A DNA stretch of 64,000 nucleotides from Streptomyces sp. NBC_01198 (GCF_036010485.1 NZ_CP108568.1:62001-126000); one strand, 5' to 3'. Counted from the first letter of the stretch, positions 45,347-55,061 are shown. The notes: generated from the sequence alone by a model not told the origin. Numbers and translations: made by a program.

Positions 45347-45781
45347 TCAGGCGGCCTGGACGAGTTCCGCGCGCCCGAACAGCAGGGCGTAGCCGGAGGG
45401 GAGTTCGCCCAGGGTCCGGGTCAGCAGGTCGGAGTCTGCCAGGTGGGCGAGGGCACTCAGGACCGTGCCGGTGTTCCAGCGCGCGACAGCGGGGGTCACA
45501 TCGGTGCGGGCGGCCATGTCCTGCACGAAGCCCCAGCCGGTGAGGGGGTGCGCGGCGCGGGCTGCCGAGGTGAGGATGCGGGCGGCTTCGGCGGGCAGTT
45601 GTGCCGCGAGCTCGGTGCGCAGGTCTTCTGCCAGCTGGGATCCCAGGGCTGCGAGGACTCGGCGGGTGACCTGCTCGGCTCGTTCGCGGGTCGGGTACGC
45701 GCCGTCGTAGCGGATGCGTTCCAGCAGCTGGTCGTAGGTGAGCGCCGGTGCGTCCCGACGCTGTCCGGGCATCGTGTGCAT
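45347..45781 (-). CDS. DUF2267 protein
   Basis: A 144-residue soluble protein with the DUF2267 pattern LTYDQLLERIRYDGAYPTRERA, RRVLAALGSQLAEDLRTELAAQLP and a second shorter repeat-like block. Function unknown; these proteins often sit in stress or membrane-remodelling loci, consistent with the Hsp18 neighbour here. ATG 45772 is an alternative start. Confidence 0.8.
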   Translation of the reverse strand: MHTMPGQRRDAPALTYDQLLERIRYDGAYPTRERAEQVTRRVLAALGSQLAEDLRTELAAQLPAEAARILTSAARAAHPLTGWGFVQDMAARTDVTPAVARWNTGTVLSALAHLADSDLLTRTLGELPSGYALLFGRAELVQAA

Positions 45782-45922
45782 GGGCGGAGAGCATGCCTTC
45801 CGTCTCGGGCGGCGGCCGGCCCGTCGAAGGGGCCGGCCGCCGGATGGGTGGTCGGGTGACGCGGTCGGGGGGAGCGGCGCCGGGGAAGCGCGATCACTCC
45901 CCCGGACGGGGGCGGGCCGGCG

Positions 45923-46354
45923 TCAGCCCGCGATCTCCTGCCGCTCGGGTCGCGCGCCGACGGCGATCTTGCGGGCCTTGGCGCGCTCGGCGATCGGGAT
46001 GCGCAGCGTCAGCACCCCGGCCTCGTAATCGGCCCGGATGTGCTCGGTGTCCAGGGCGTCGGCCAGCAGGATCTGGCGGGAGAAGACGCCCAGCGGGCGC
46101 TCGGAGACGTCCAGCTGCACGCCGTCGCCGTGCGCGAGGGGCCGTCGTTCGGCCTTGACGGTCAGCATGTCGCGCTCGACGTCGATGTCGATCGCTTCCG
46201 GGGAGACGCCGGGAAGGTCGAAGGAGACCACGTACTCCTCGCCGTCGCGGTAGGCGTCCATCGGCATCGCCGCCGGCCTCGACCAGGTGCCGGGGCGCAG
46301 GAGCTGCTCGGTGAGTCGGTCCAGTTCACGGAAGGGGTCGGTACGCATCAGCAT
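45923..46354 (-). CDS. hsp18: Small heat-shock protein Hsp18
   Basis: A 143-residue alpha-crystallin family chaperone. The N-terminus [16 protein letters not shown] and the ACD core ([71 protein letters not shown]) are complete. It holds unfolding proteins for refolding under stress. GGAGGT lies 8 bases before the ATG. It diverges from the RheA-like regulator over a region carrying the RheA operator. Confidence 0.93.
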   Translation of the reverse strand: MLMRTDPFRELDRLTEQLLRPGTWSRPAAMPMDAYRDGEEYVVSFDLPGVSPEAIDIDVERDMLTVKAERRPLAHGDGVQLDVSERPLGVFSRQILLADALDTEHIRADYEAGVLTLRIPIAERAKARKIAVGARPERQEIAG

Positions 46355-46421
46355 CGCGGAACACCTCCAGGTAGTCGGGCAGTTGCTGCCGGGTGTCGTT
46401 CACCTGCCCTCTGTTGTAGCA

Positions 46422-46440
46422 TGTCATCCATCCGATGACA
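46422..46440. promoter_or_regulatory. RheA-type operator
   Basis: TGTCATC-N5-GATGACA between the divergent hsp18 and regulator genes. This matches the operator described for RheA, the thermosensitive repressor of hsp18 in Streptomyces albus, at the expected position. TAGC and TACAAC elements beside it could be -10 parts of either promoter. Confidence 0.8.
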
Positions 46441-46483
46441 AACAGCTTCGTCACCCGGAGGGTGACACTGGGGGCCAGATCCT

Positions 46484-47164
46484 GTGACAGCCGACCGTTC
46501 CGCACCGCCAGGACCGCCGGAAGGAGGCGGCACGGCCGCCTCCTTCCTCGCCGCCGCGGCAGCCCTGGAGACCATCCGGGCAGCACTGCAACGCGCCGGC
46601 GCCGCCTCGCCCGGCGATGACCCCGGGCCTGCCGAGGGCCCCCGGCAGGCCCTCGCCTCCCTGCTCCTGCTGCGCGAAGTACGCGAACAGCTCGCGGGCT
46701 GGGAAACAGGCCTCATCGAGACCGCAAGGACAGCCGGCGCCAGCTGGGCGGACCTGGCCGCTCCCCTCGGCGTCGCCAGCCGCCAGGCCGCCGAGCGCCG
46801 CTACCTGCGCCTGCGCCCCGGCCCGCCCGGCTCGACCGGCGAGGAGCGGGTCAACGCCACCCGCAACCGGCGCGCCGCCGACCGCAGCATCGACACCTGG
46901 GCCCGGGCCAACGCGGCCGACCTGCGCAGGCTCGCCGGGCAGATCACCGCGCTCACCGACCTGCCCGCCGTCGCCGGCACCGCCGTCGGCGACCTCGACA
47001 CCGCTCTCGCCGCCGACGACGCCGCCGGCCTGCTCACCCCGCTCGCCGCCGCGCTCCCCCATCTGCAGACCGGCCACCCCGACCTCGCCACCCGCATCGA
47101 CGCCGTCACCCAGCACACCGACCACATCCGCGACAGCCGCGGCGGCGCCGCACCCGCGCCATGA
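46484..47164 (+). CDS. rheA: RheA-like repressor of hsp18
   Basis: A 226-residue protein matching Streptomyces RheA-type HSP18 regulators: an Ala-rich helical start (AASFLAAAAALETIRAALQRAG), the HTH-like core (EVREQLAGWETGLIETARTAGASWADLAAPLGVASRQAAERRYLRLR) and a helical C-terminal half (RSIDTWARANAADLRRLAGQ). The assignment rests on these blocks, divergent placement from hsp18 and the RheA operator between them. GTG 46484 overlaps no other gene; a GGAGGG ribosome site lies 15 bases upstream. RheA is known to lose DNA binding at high temperature. Confidence 0.82.
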   Translation: MTADRSAPPGPPEGGGTAASFLAAAAALETIRAALQRAGAASPGDDPGPAEGPRQALASLLLLREVREQLAGWETGLIETARTAGASWADLAAPLGVASRQAAERRYLRLRPGPPGSTGEERVNATRNRRAADRSIDTWARANAADLRRLAGQITALTDLPAVAGTAVGDLDTALAADDAAGLLTPLAAALPHLQTGHPDLATRIDAVTQHTDHIRDSRGGAAPAP

Positions 47165-47387
47165 CACAGGCCGTGGGCCGGGAGCCGCCGGCCGCGGTCC
47201 GTGAGCGGGCCGAGCCGGGCGTGACACGCCGTGCAGCCGGGACGCGGCAGCAATCGGACATGCCAGTATTCAGCGGGACATAGCAGCATCACCTTTGTTC
47301 GCCGGTGCGAGGGTCGACGGGTACGAGGAACTGCCCGCCGCCGGTCGGCTCAGAGCGTCCGGTGTGTGAGCGCCAGGAGGGTGGACG

Positions 47388-48365
47388 ATGGCGGAGGACA
47401 GGCCGGAACGGGGCGGCGCCGGTCCCGGAGGTGCGCACCTCGCGGAGACCGCGCCCGCGAAGCCCTCGCACCTGCCGAAGGGGGCCCTGCGCGGGATTTT
47501 CCGGCGCACGCTCAGGGAGTACAAGGACGACAATCTCGCCGACCTGGCCGCGGCGCTGACCTATTACGCCGTACTGGCGATCTTTCCCGCGACGCTGGCC
47601 CTGGTGTCGATCGTGGGCCTGCTGGGCCCTTCCGCGGTCAGGTCGCTGACCGACAACATCGCCACCCTCGCCCCGGGGCCGGTGCGCAGCGTCCTGGACA
47701 GCATCGTCAGGCAGGTGCAGAACAACGCGGGGTCGGCCGTGATCGCCCTGGTCATCGGCGTCGTGGTCGCCCTGTGGTCCGCGTCCGGTTACGTGGCGGC
47801 CTTCATGCGCGCCGGCAACGCCGTCTACGACATCGGTGAGGGCCGCCCGGTGTGGAAGACCGTCCCGACCCGCGTTGCCATCACGGTGTTCGTCGTCGTC
47901 ATGCTGGCCGCCATCTCGGTGGGCATCGTCTTCACCGGAAAGCTGGCCCGCAGGACCGGGGGCGTCCTGGGCCTGGACGGCACCGCCGTCACGGTCTGGA
48001 ACTTCGCCAAGTGGCCCGTGATGGTGATCTTGTTCGCGCTCGTCGTCTCGGTGCTGCACTGGGCGGCGCCGAACGTGCGGCACGGCTTCCGGTGGGTGAC
48101 GCGGGGCAGCCTGCTGAGTGTCGGCCTCTGGCTCGTCGCCTCGGCTGCCTTCGCCGTCTACGTGGCCCATTTCAGCAGCTACAACAAGACGTACGGCACC
48201 TTCGCGGCCATCATCATCTTTCTCGTCTGGCTCTGGATCTCCAACATCGCCCTGCTTCTGGGCCTGGAATTCAACGCGGAGACCGAACGCGCCCGAGCCA
48301 TCGAGGCCGGCCACGCCGCGGAGAGGGAGCCGTACGTCGAACCCCGCGACGACCGCGGACTCTAG
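47388..48365 (+). CDS. YihY/BrkB-family membrane protein
   Basis: A 325-residue protein. After a charged N-terminus, about six spans follow the family start LREYKDDNLADLAAALTYYAVLAIFPATLALVSIVGLLG (residues 43-80). Conserved later blocks: GYVAAFMRAGNAVYDIGEGRPVWKTVPTR and the last span pair LWLVASAAFAVYVAHFSSYNKTYGTFAAIIIF. Once annotated as RNase BN, the family is now seen as envelope transporters or lipid-related proteins. GGAGGG lies 9 bases before ATG 47388. Transcribed toward the small hydrophobic gene at 48477. Confidence 0.85.
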   Translation: MAEDRPERGGAGPGGAHLAETAPAKPSHLPKGALRGIFRRTLREYKDDNLADLAAALTYYAVLAIFPATLALVSIVGLLGPSAVRSLTDNIATLAPGPVRSVLDSIVRQVQNNAGSAVIALVIGVVVALWSASGYVAAFMRAGNAVYDIGEGRPVWKTVPTRVAITVFVVVMLAAISVGIVFTGKLARRTGGVLGLDGTAVTVWNFAKWPVMVILFALVVSVLHWAAPNVRHGFRWVTRGSLLSVGLWLVASAAFAVYVAHFSSYNKTYGTFAAIIIFLVWLWISNIALLLGLEFNAETERARAIEAGHAAEREPYVEPRDDRGL

Positions 48366-48476
48366 GCAGCGCCCAGCCGCCCGGGTGCGGAGGCAGAAGC
48401 GGCCCGTGCGGCCGGGAAACTTCGTCCGCATGCGGCCCGCGACCAGGGGCAGACGGCCGCGTGGAGGTTGATAATC

Positions 48477-48647
48477 ATGGGACCGTTGCTCATTGTTCTT
48501 CTGCTCGCGCTCCTTCTCTTCGGTGGGGGCTTCGCGCTTCACCTTCTGTGGTGGATCGCCATCGTGGTGCTTGTCCTGTGGCTGCTGGGATTCGTCGCCC
48601 GTGGCACGCATTCCAGCGGCCGCCGGGGCCGGTGGTATCGCTGGTAG
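48477..48647 (+). CDS. 56-aa hydrophobic protein
   Basis: MGPLLIVLLLALLLFGGGFALHLL and WIAIVVLVLWLLGFVA form two tightly packed hydrophobic stretches, ending in an Arg/Trp-rich tail (RRGRWYRW). GGAGG lies 9 bases before the ATG. This is the familiar small actinobacterial 'hydrophobic protein' seen next to stress and sigma-factor genes. It follows the YihY gene closely and precedes a strong terminator. Confidence 0.75.
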   Translation: MGPLLIVLLLALLLFGGGFALHLLWWIAIVVLVLWLLGFVARGTHSSGRRGRWYRW

Positions 48648-48667
48648 TACCGATACAGCAGGTCAAT

Positions 48668-48695
48668 GGGGTGCCCGCATCCAGGCGGGCACCCC
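48668..48695 (+). terminator. Strong terminator hairpin
   Basis: GGGGTGCCCGC (48668-48678) pairs perfectly with GCGGGCACCCC (48685-48695) around a 6-base loop, 20 bases after the stop of the hydrophobic protein gene. Confidence 0.8.
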
Positions 48696-48753
48696 TCCTC
48701 CGTTGGTCGCTGTCAACGACGTACGCGGACATGGGCCCCAACCCTGCGGCGGG

Positions 48754-49038
48754 TCACTCGGTGCCGCCCGGCGGCCTGGCCGCCGGCGGCCCGTAACCGC
48801 CGGCCACCGGCGGTCGCGCGTTCTTCTGCTCGCGCAGTCGTCGCAGGCGAGCGGTCAGGGACCGGATGATCGGGAGGCGGTTGCGATGCGTCTGCTCGTA
48901 GCGGAGAAGATCTGACAACTCCTCCTGGCCGAGGCTGGGGAAATAGCTCTCGGCCGTCCGGCCCGGGAGGTGGTTGTAGCCGACGATGGGCAGCTGCTCC
49001 GTCGACGGGCCGCCTCGCTCGTCCTCGAACATCTCCAT
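48754..49038 (-). CDS. Hypothetical protein, 94 aa
   Basis: A polar protein (MEMFEDERGGPSTEQLPIVGYNHLPGR...YFPSLGQEELSDLLRYEQTHRNRLPI) with a helical, positively charged middle and a Gly/Pro-rich tail. GGGGAGG sits 5 bases before ATG 49038, which decides the start over ATG 49080. Found near stress genes; function unknown. Confidence 0.6.
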   Translation of the reverse strand: MEMFEDERGGPSTEQLPIVGYNHLPGRTAESYFPSLGQEELSDLLRYEQTHRNRLPIIRSLTARLRRLREQKNARPPVAGGYGPPAARPPGGTE

Positions 49039-49293
49039 GGAAACCTCCCCGAACTTCCCTCGCACGTCTGCCCGCTTCACCCGGCCGAAACACCCGGATC
49101 TCCGCGGTCGCCCCTGTGGTGCCGGCTCGCCGGGAGCGCGTCCCGCACGACGCCACCCCTCCCCCGCGCCCCCTCCGGGCGTGCCGCTGCCTGCTCCGAG
49201 TGCTTCCGGGTAGGTGATGACTGCGGCGATGCCTGTGCGGCATCGCGCATGACACTCGGTGGTTCAGCAGTCCGTGGGAAGGGAGCGCCGGCA

Positions 49294-49659
49294 ATGGACA
49301 GCGATCTCAAGGTGGCCGTGGCGGAAGAACGGGGGGAGCTCACGGTGGTGGCGATGACCGGCGAGCTCGACATCACCACCGCCGCCGAGGCCTACGTCAG
49401 TACCACGGCGCTCCTCGTCGGCCGGCCGGACCTGATCGTGGACCTGTCAGGCGTTACGTTCTGCGACTCCTCCGGCTTCAACGCCCTGCTGCGCCTGCGC
49501 CGCCGGGTGGTGGAGGCCGGCGGGTGGCTGGCGCTGGCTGCCTCGCCGAAGCCGATCGGCAGCCTGCTGACCCTCACCGGGACCGACACCGTCTTCGCGG
49601 TCTACCGCAACGTCGCGGAAGCCGTGACGGACTACGAGCGCCCCGAGGGCCGTCAGTGA
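49294..49659 (+). CDS. STAS-domain anti-sigma factor antagonist
   Basis: A 121-residue protein with the SpoIIAA/STAS fold: GELTVVAMTGELDITTAAEAY, VDLSGVTFCDSSGFNALLRLR with the phosphorylatable Ser59/Ser60, and a closing helix. Its phosphorylation by an anti-sigma kinase and dephosphorylation by a PP2C enzyme, such as the one at 43540, would control a sigma factor of the sigma-B group. GGGAAGGGAG lies 8 bases upstream of ATG 49294. Confidence 0.88.
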   Translation: MDSDLKVAVAEERGELTVVAMTGELDITTAAEAYVSTTALLVGRPDLIVDLSGVTFCDSSGFNALLRLRRRVVEAGGWLALAASPKPIGSLLTLTGTDTVFAVYRNVAEAVTDYERPEGRQ

Positions 49660-49762
49660 TGTCGCCGGGACGCCGGGCAGCTGACGCGGGCTCACGGCCT
49701 CGCCTGACGCGCCGGGGCAGAGCCGTCCGGGCGGAGTCGCCACCGGATGGCTCAGCCCATGC

Positions 49763-49787
49763 GTATCGGGGGCCGCCCGCCGGGTAC
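49763..49787 (+). promoter_or_regulatory. Sigma-B-like promoter for the catalase gene
   Basis: GTAT (49763-49766), a 15-base spacer and GGGTAC (49782-49787) match the Streptomyces sigma-B consensus GNNT-N14-16-GGGTAC/T, 75 bases before the catalase start. No other matching promoter was seen upstream. Confidence 0.5.
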
Positions 49788-49862
49788 TCGCCATGGGCGG
49801 TCGGCGCAGGACCTCCGGCCACCGCATGCTGTGGAGCTCCCCGAGACGGATCGGAACACAAG

Positions 49863-52145
49863 GTGACTGCGAAGAAGAAGAATCCCCTGGCGGCGACTGC
49901 CGACAAGGTGGCCGAGACGGTCAGGAACGCGGTCGAGGCAGGTCACACGATTCCTGGCGCCCCCGGCCCGAAGGCACCGTCCGTCGAGGAGCCGACCGCG
50001 CCGACCGGCCCCCTGCCGCCCAAGCCCGACCAGCGCGGCCCGGAGACGTACAGCCCCACCGGCCAGGAGACCAGGGTCGCGCAGAAGAGGATCGCGCAGG
50101 GCGGCGACCGGCTGACCACCGCGCAGGGCGCCCGGCTGTACGACACGGACCACTCGCTCAAGGCGGGCCCGCGCGGTCCGGTGCTGCTGCAGGACCACCA
50201 CCTGCGGGAGAAGATCACCCACTTCGACCACGAGCGGATCCCGGAGCGGGTGGTGCACGCGCGCGGCGCCGCCGCCCACGGCGTCTTCCGCGGCTACGGT
50301 GCCGCGGAAGGCATCAGCAAGGCCGCTTTCCTTGCCAAGGGCGTCGAGACGCCCGTCTTCGTGCGGTTCTCCACCGTGCTCGGCTCGCGCGGCTCGGCCG
50401 ACACAGTGCGGGACACCCGGGGCTTCGCGACGAAGTTCTACACCTCGGAGGGCGTCTTCGACCTGGTCGGCAACAACATCCCGGTGTTCTTCATCCAGGA
50501 CGCGATCAAGTTCCCCGACGTGATCCACGCGGGCAAGCCGCACCCCGACCGGGAGATCCCGCAGGCGCAGAGCGCCCACGACACCTTCTGGGACTTCGTC
50601 ACCCTGCACACCGAGGCCACCGCCCACACGCTGTGGAACATGTCCGACCGCGGCATCCCGCGCTCGTACCGGATGATGGAGGGCTTCGGCATCCACACCT
50701 TCCGGCTGGTCGCCGCGGACGGGGCGACCACGCTGGTGAAGTTCCACTGGAAGCCGAAGCTCGGGGTGCACTCCCTGGTGTGGGAGGAGGCGCAGATCAC
50801 CAGCGGGATGGACCCGGACTTCCACCGGCGCGACCTCGCGGACGCGATCGAGTCCGGCGCCTTCCCGCAGTGGGAGCTCGGGGTGCAGACCTTCCCCGAC
50901 ACCGAGGACCAGATGTTCCAGGGCATCGACCTCCTGGACCCGACGAAGATCGTGCCGGAGGAGCTCGCGCCCGTCCAGCCGATCGGTCTGATGACGCTCG
51001 ACGCCAACCCGTCGAACTACTTCGCCGAGACCGAGCAGGTCGCCTTCCACCCCGGCCACCTCGTGCCCGGTATCGACGTCACCGACGACCCGCTGCTCCA
51101 GGGCCGGCTCTTCTCGTACCTGGACACCCAGATCAGCCGCCTCGGCGGCCCCAACTTCGGCCAGCTGCCGATCAACCGTACGCACGCCCCGGTCAACGAC
51201 ATGCTCCGCGACGGCATGCACCAGACCGCCGTCCACAGCGGAGTGGCGCCCTACCGGCCCAACTCCCTCGACGGCGGCTGCCCGTTCCTCGCTGGCGCCG
51301 ACTCCGGCGCCTACATCGAGTCCCCCGTCGAGGTGGCGGCGGGCCGCAAGGTGAGGGAGGCCCCGGCGTCCTTCGACGACCACTTCAGCCAGGCCCGGCT
51401 GTTCTGGCTCAGCATGACGCCCACCGAGCGCGAGCACATCATCGCCGCGTACACCTTCGAGCTCAGCAAGTGCTACGAGACGGCGATCAGGGAACGGGCG
51501 CTGAGGGTACTCGCCAACATCGATGCGGAGCTGTGCGAGCAGGTCGCCACCGGTCTCGGGCTGCCCGCGCCCGAGCCGGAGTTCCGGCTCACCCATCCTG
51601 CTCCGAGCCCCGCGCTGTCCCAGATCGGGCGGGAGTGGCCGCTGGACGGAAGGGTCGTCGGCATCGTCGTGGCCGAGGGTCAGGACCTCGGCGGTGTCCG
51701 TGACGTTCGCCAGGCCGTACGGGAGGCCGGCATGGTCCCGCTGGTCATCGCCCCGACGGGCGGCGTGCTCAGCCCGGACGACGGCCCCGTCACGGTGCAG
51801 CGCACCTTCGGCAACGCCCGCTCCATCGAATTCGACGCCGTCCTGGTCGCCGGCGCGCCTGCCCCGGGGGCCGACGCCTACGGCGCACGCGACGCCAAGG
51901 TGGACGACGGCGCGGCCGGCGCGCAGGGCGTCGACCCGCGGGTCGTGCTGCTGCTCAACGAGGCGTACCGGCACGGCAAGGCGATCGGCGGCTGGGCCGA
52001 CGGTTTGCGGGCGCTGGAGTCCGCCGGCATCGCGGCCGGGGCCGAAGGTGTCGCTGTCGGCACCGAACCCGGCACCGTCCTGGAACGGATCACGGCGCTG
52101 CTGGCGGGCCACCGCGCCTGGGACCGCTTCGCCCCGGCTGTCTGA
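49863..52145 (+). CDS. katE: Large monofunctional catalase (HPII-type)
   Basis: A 760-residue heme catalase. After a Pro/Thr-rich N-terminus the core begins near residue 100: [13 protein letters not shown] with distal His132, [66 protein letters not shown] and the heme-Tyr motif [14 protein letters not shown]. The C-terminal 160 residues form the extra flavodoxin/GAT-like domain typical of HPII catalases ([11 protein letters not shown]...[13 protein letters not shown]). Start GTG 49863, with only a weak AAGG nearby. A sigma-B-like promoter precedes it and a strong terminator follows. Confidence 0.9.
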   Translation: MTAKKKNPLAATADKVAETVRNAVEAGHTIPGAPGPKAPSVEEPTAPTGPLPPKPDQRGPETYSPTGQETRVAQKRIAQGGDRLTTAQGARLYDTDHSLKAGPRGPVLLQDHHLREKITHFDHERIPERVVHARGAAAHGVFRGYGAAEGISKAAFLAKGVETPVFVRFSTVLGSRGSADTVRDTRGFATKFYTSEGVFDLVGNNIPVFFIQDAIKFPDVIHAGKPHPDREIPQAQSAHDTFWDFVTLHTEATAHTLWNMSDRGIPRSYRMMEGFGIHTFRLVAADGATTLVKFHWKPKLGVHSLVWEEAQITSGMDPDFHRRDLADAIESGAFPQWELGVQTFPDTEDQMFQGIDLLDPTKIVPEELAPVQPIGLMTLDANPSNYFAETEQVAFHPGHLVPGIDVTDDPLLQGRLFSYLDTQISRLGGPNFGQLPINRTHAPVNDMLRDGMHQTAVHSGVAPYRPNSLDGGCPFLAGADSGAYIESPVEVAAGRKVREAPASFDDHFSQARLFWLSMTPTEREHIIAAYTFELSKCYETAIRERALRVLANIDAELCEQVATGLGLPAPEPEFRLTHPAPSPALSQIGREWPLDGRVVGIVVAEGQDLGGVRDVRQAVREAGMVPLVIAPTGGVLSPDDGPVTVQRTFGNARSIEFDAVLVAGAPAPGADAYGARDAKVDDGAAGAQGVDPRVVLLLNEAYRHGKAIGGWADGLRALESAGIAAGAEGVAVGTEPGTVLERITALLAGHRAWDRFAPAV

Positions 52146-52152
52146 CCCCTCG

Positions 52153-52186
52153 CACGGCTCCCGCCCGGTACGGGGCGGGAGCCGTG
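52153..52186 (+). terminator. Terminator after the catalase gene
   Basis: CACGGCTCCCGCC (52153-52165) pairs with GGCGGGAGCCGTG (52174-52186) over 13 bp, starting 8 bases after the catalase stop. Confidence 0.8.
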
Positions 52187-52311
52187 ACCATGCCTGCGGG
52201 CGACGGCCGACTCGGGCCCCGCGGACAATGGGAGAGAACCGTTGCGCCCAGGTCCGTCGGGCGCGCGGGGCACCCATCGACCACCAGCGCACCCGCGGAG
52301 GCCTCTTCATC

Positions 52312-53586
52312 GTGATCAGCGAGCACGAGCACCCGGGCGCCCTCGTCGTCCTGGCCAATTTCGTCTCCCCGCTGGCGGTCGACCTGCGGGAGGAATCGGT
52401 CCTTCGCCAGTGGTCGGAACAGGCACCTCGCAAGCTGTGGCTCATGCGGCCCGGCGATGTCGTGATCACCCCCGTCCCCTTCAACGACCCCTTCCGCCGC
52501 TACGTCTTCGACCGGCTGGGAATCCCGGACGGCTCCGTCACCGTCATCACCGTGCCCGACACGCCGCACCTCCCCATGGCCGAGGCACTGGCCGCGCACG
52601 GTCTGCTTGAGCCCCTGCGCGCCCTGGTCCGTGAGCGCCCGGGAGCCCGTCTCCTGCCGACCGCGCTGGATGAGGCCTCCGTCGCCCTGGCCGCGGACCT
52701 CGGCGTGCCCGTCGCCCCTTACGAGCACGGCGTGCCGGGCCCTGGCGTCCTGCAGCGGGTCGCCGACCTGAACACCAAGTCCGGCTTCCGCGGCATCGCC
52801 GGCGACTTGGGCTTGCGGCTGCCGACCGGCCGGGTGTGCACCGGGGCGGAACTCACCCGGGTGACCCGCGAACTCCTGGCGGCGCACGAGCGGCTGGTCG
52901 TCAAACCCGACCGGTCGGCCGGCGGCCACGGCATGCACTTCGTCGCCCGTGACGACCCGGCCCCGCACCCGGCACCACCACCTGACAGCCGCTGGGTCGT
53001 GGAGGAATACGTCGACCACACCAGAGCGGTCAGCGCCCAGGGGTACGTCACCGCCGCCCGGGTCGAGGTCACCTACGACGGCGAGATGAGGATGAGCGGC
53101 GGCTCCTTCGCCGGCTACCGCTCGCCGCTGGACGGGGTGTCCGGCACAGCACGCCGGGAACTGGCCCACTGGACACGGGCGCTGGGCCGGCATCTGGCCG
53201 CCGGGGGCTACCGGGGGCCCTACAGCCTGGACGCGGTGTGCACTGAGGACGACGTCCTCTACGCCCTGGAGTGCAACGTGCGGCGGACCGCGACCACCAC
53301 CGCCCAGGCGATGGTGACCCGGCTCGTCCCCACCGGCGGTGCGGTGCCCGCGTGGTCCACCGGGACGATGGCCGCGGTCTCACCGCTGTCCTTCGACACG
53401 GCGCTCGCGCGCCTGGGCGAGGCGGGACTGGACTTCCGGCCAGGCGATACCGAAGGAGTGCTCCTCTACGCCGACTGCCCGCCCGACGGGCGAGGCTGGC
53501 GCTACGCAGCCCTCGCACGCGACCACACCCGGCTGACCGAGCTGGAGGTCCGGCTGGCGGCGTCGCTCGGACACGAAGCCCTCTGA
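52312..53586 (+). CDS. PGM1-like pre-ATP-grasp/ATP-grasp enzyme
   Basis: A 424-residue protein with an N-terminal pre-ATP-grasp part (ALVVLANFVSPLAVDLREESV, YVFDRLGIPDGSVTVITVPDT) and a C-terminal ATP-grasp core (RVCTGAELTRVTRELLAAHERLVVKPDRSAGGHGMHFVARDD, EEYVD, SGGSFAGYRSPLDG and YSLDAVCTEDDVLYALECNVRRTATTTAQ with the metal-binding E/N). It resembles the peptide ligase PGM1 of pheganomycin and related enzymes. There is no peptide precursor or NRPS nearby. GTG 52312 has CGGAGG 9 bases upstream. Substrate unknown; its neighbours are stress genes. Confidence 0.72.
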   Translation: MISEHEHPGALVVLANFVSPLAVDLREESVLRQWSEQAPRKLWLMRPGDVVITPVPFNDPFRRYVFDRLGIPDGSVTVITVPDTPHLPMAEALAAHGLLEPLRALVRERPGARLLPTALDEASVALAADLGVPVAPYEHGVPGPGVLQRVADLNTKSGFRGIAGDLGLRLPTGRVCTGAELTRVTRELLAAHERLVVKPDRSAGGHGMHFVARDDPAPHPAPPPDSRWVVEEYVDHTRAVSAQGYVTAARVEVTYDGEMRMSGGSFAGYRSPLDGVSGTARRELAHWTRALGRHLAAGGYRGPYSLDAVCTEDDVLYALECNVRRTATTTAQAMVTRLVPTGGAVPAWSTGTMAAVSPLSFDTALARLGEAGLDFRPGDTEGVLLYADCPPDGRGWRYAALARDHTRLTELEVRLAASLGHEAL

Positions 53587-53759
53587 CCCACAGGCGCCCC
53601 GGTCCGCCGTTCGCACGGCGGTGGACGAGACGGGGTGAGTCATCGGAGTTCCCGGGGGTAGTCGCCCCCGCGCCGGCACTACGGACGCATCGTCGCGCCG
53701 GCGAAACCGCCGCCGGCGCTCTGCCGCGTGTGGTCCGAACAGGGAACACGGAGGTCACG

Positions 53760-54233
53760 ATGGATGCGATCGTGCTGCTGAAGGACGACCACAAGACGGT
53801 CGAGAAGCTGTTCAAGGAGTTCGAGCAGGCCGGCGACCGCGCGTACAAGACAAAGCGACGGATCGCCGACACGGTGATCCAGGAACTGACGGTCCACACC
53901 TGGATCGAGGAGAAGATCTTCTACCCGGCGGCCCGTGCGGCGGTACCGGAGACCACCGACCACGTCCTGGAGAGCGTGGAGGAGCACCACGTCGTGCTCT
54001 GGATGCTCTCCGAGCTGGCCGGCCTCGACCCGGAGGACGAGCGCTTCGACGCCAAGATGACCGTCCTGATGGAGAACGTGCGCCACCACGTGGAAGAGGA
54101 GGAGCAGGAGTGGTTCCCGCAGGTGCGTGCCGCCCTGGGCCGCACGCGCCTGACGGAGATCGGCGAGCAACTGGAGGCCGCCAAGCCCACCGCTCCCCGC
54201 GACCCGCTCAAGGTGCCCAGCGCCGACGCGTAG
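53760..54233 (+). CDS. Hemerythrin HHE-domain protein
   Basis: A 157-residue protein built from the HHE pattern: VLLKDDHKTVEKLFKEFEQAG (first metal His), IQELTVHTWIEEKIFYPAAR, ESVEEHHVVLWMLSELAGLD and MENVRHHVEEEEQEWFPQVR. The diiron site in such proteins can bind or sense O2, NO or peroxide. GGAGG lies 5 bases before ATG 53760. It follows the ATP-grasp gene by 173 bases in the same direction. Confidence 0.88.
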   Translation: MDAIVLLKDDHKTVEKLFKEFEQAGDRAYKTKRRIADTVIQELTVHTWIEEKIFYPAARAAVPETTDHVLESVEEHHVVLWMLSELAGLDPEDERFDAKMTVLMENVRHHVEEEEQEWFPQVRAALGRTRLTEIGEQLEAAKPTAPRDPLKVPSADA

Positions 54234-54290
54234 CCGGTTGCCATCGATGCACGAAGCGGGCCGCCTGGCAGGTCGCGGGCGGCGAGCAGG

Positions 54291-55061
54291 TCAGACGGAC
54301 TTGACCTCGCCGCCGTCCATCCGCAGGGTCGAACCGGTCATCCAGCGCGCCGCCGGCGAGACCAGGAAGCCGATCAGCTCGGCGATCTCCTCCGCCTGGC
54401 CGAAGCGCTCGATCTCGGCCTCCTGCGGGAATCGGCTGATGGCGTCCTCGACCGTCATGCCGTGGGCGGGCGCCCAGTGTTCCAGGTAGGAGCGGCGGCG
54501 GCCCGTCAGGACGGCGCCCGGCATCACGCTGTTGACCTGGACGCCATCGGTGATGCCGCGGTCGGAGAAGGCCTTGGCGAGGGCGGCGATGGCAGCGTTG
54601 ATCGTCCCGACGGCCGCGTACGGCGCCTTGGGGAAGATCGCGGAGTTGCCGGACATCAGCACGACGGAGCCCTTGGCCTCGACCAACGCGGGCCAGGCCT
54701 CGATCGTCAGCCGCCGGGCGCCGTGGAGCTTGAGGGCCATGCCCGCGTCCCACTGCTCGTCCGTCATCTCGAACAGGTCGATCTGCGGTACGGCGCCGGC
54801 GATGTTGACCAGCGTGTCGATGCGGCCGAACGCCGCGAGCGCCTCGTCCACCACGGTTCTGGCCGCCGCGGGCGCGGAGAGGTCCAGGTCGATGACGCGG
54901 GTCCCGGCACCGGCCGCCCGCACCTGGGCGGCGGTGTCCTCCAGGTGGGACCGGTTGCGCGCGACGAGCACCACCGAGGTGAAGTCGCGCGCAAGCCGGA
55001 TCGCCGTGGCGCGGCCGATCCCCTGGCTCGCCCCGGTGACCACCGCTACGGAGTCGGGCAT
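54291..55061 (-). CDS. SDR-family protein lacking the catalytic lysine
   Basis: A 256-residue SDR fold. NAD(P) motif TGASQGIG (residues 9-16), DLDLSAP, NIAGAVP and active-site Ser137/Ser140 in LMSGNSA. The catalytic Tyr148 is present (APYAAVGTINAAI), but the usual Lys four residues later is Gly152, so the classical YxxxK pair is broken. It may therefore be a regulator or enzyme with altered chemistry. GAAGGAG precedes ATG 55061. It leads into the alpha/beta hydrolase gene on the same strand. Confidence 0.8.
   Translation of the reverse strand: MPDSVAVVTGASQGIGRATAIRLARDFTSVVLVARNRSHLEDTAAQVRAAGAGTRVIDLDLSAPAAARTVVDEALAAFGRIDTLVNIAGAVPQIDLFEMTDEQWDAGMALKLHGARRLTIEAWPALVEAKGSVVLMSGNSAIFPKAPYAAVGTINAAIAALAKAFSDRGITDGVQVNSVMPGAVLTGRRRSYLEHWAPAHGMTVEDAISRFPQEAEIERFGQAEEIAELIGFLVSPAARWMTGSTLRMDGGEVKSV

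Noticed and set aside
49752..52484. A 910-residue minus-strand open frame
   Set aside because: Antisense to the catalase, which has complete heme and active-site motifs
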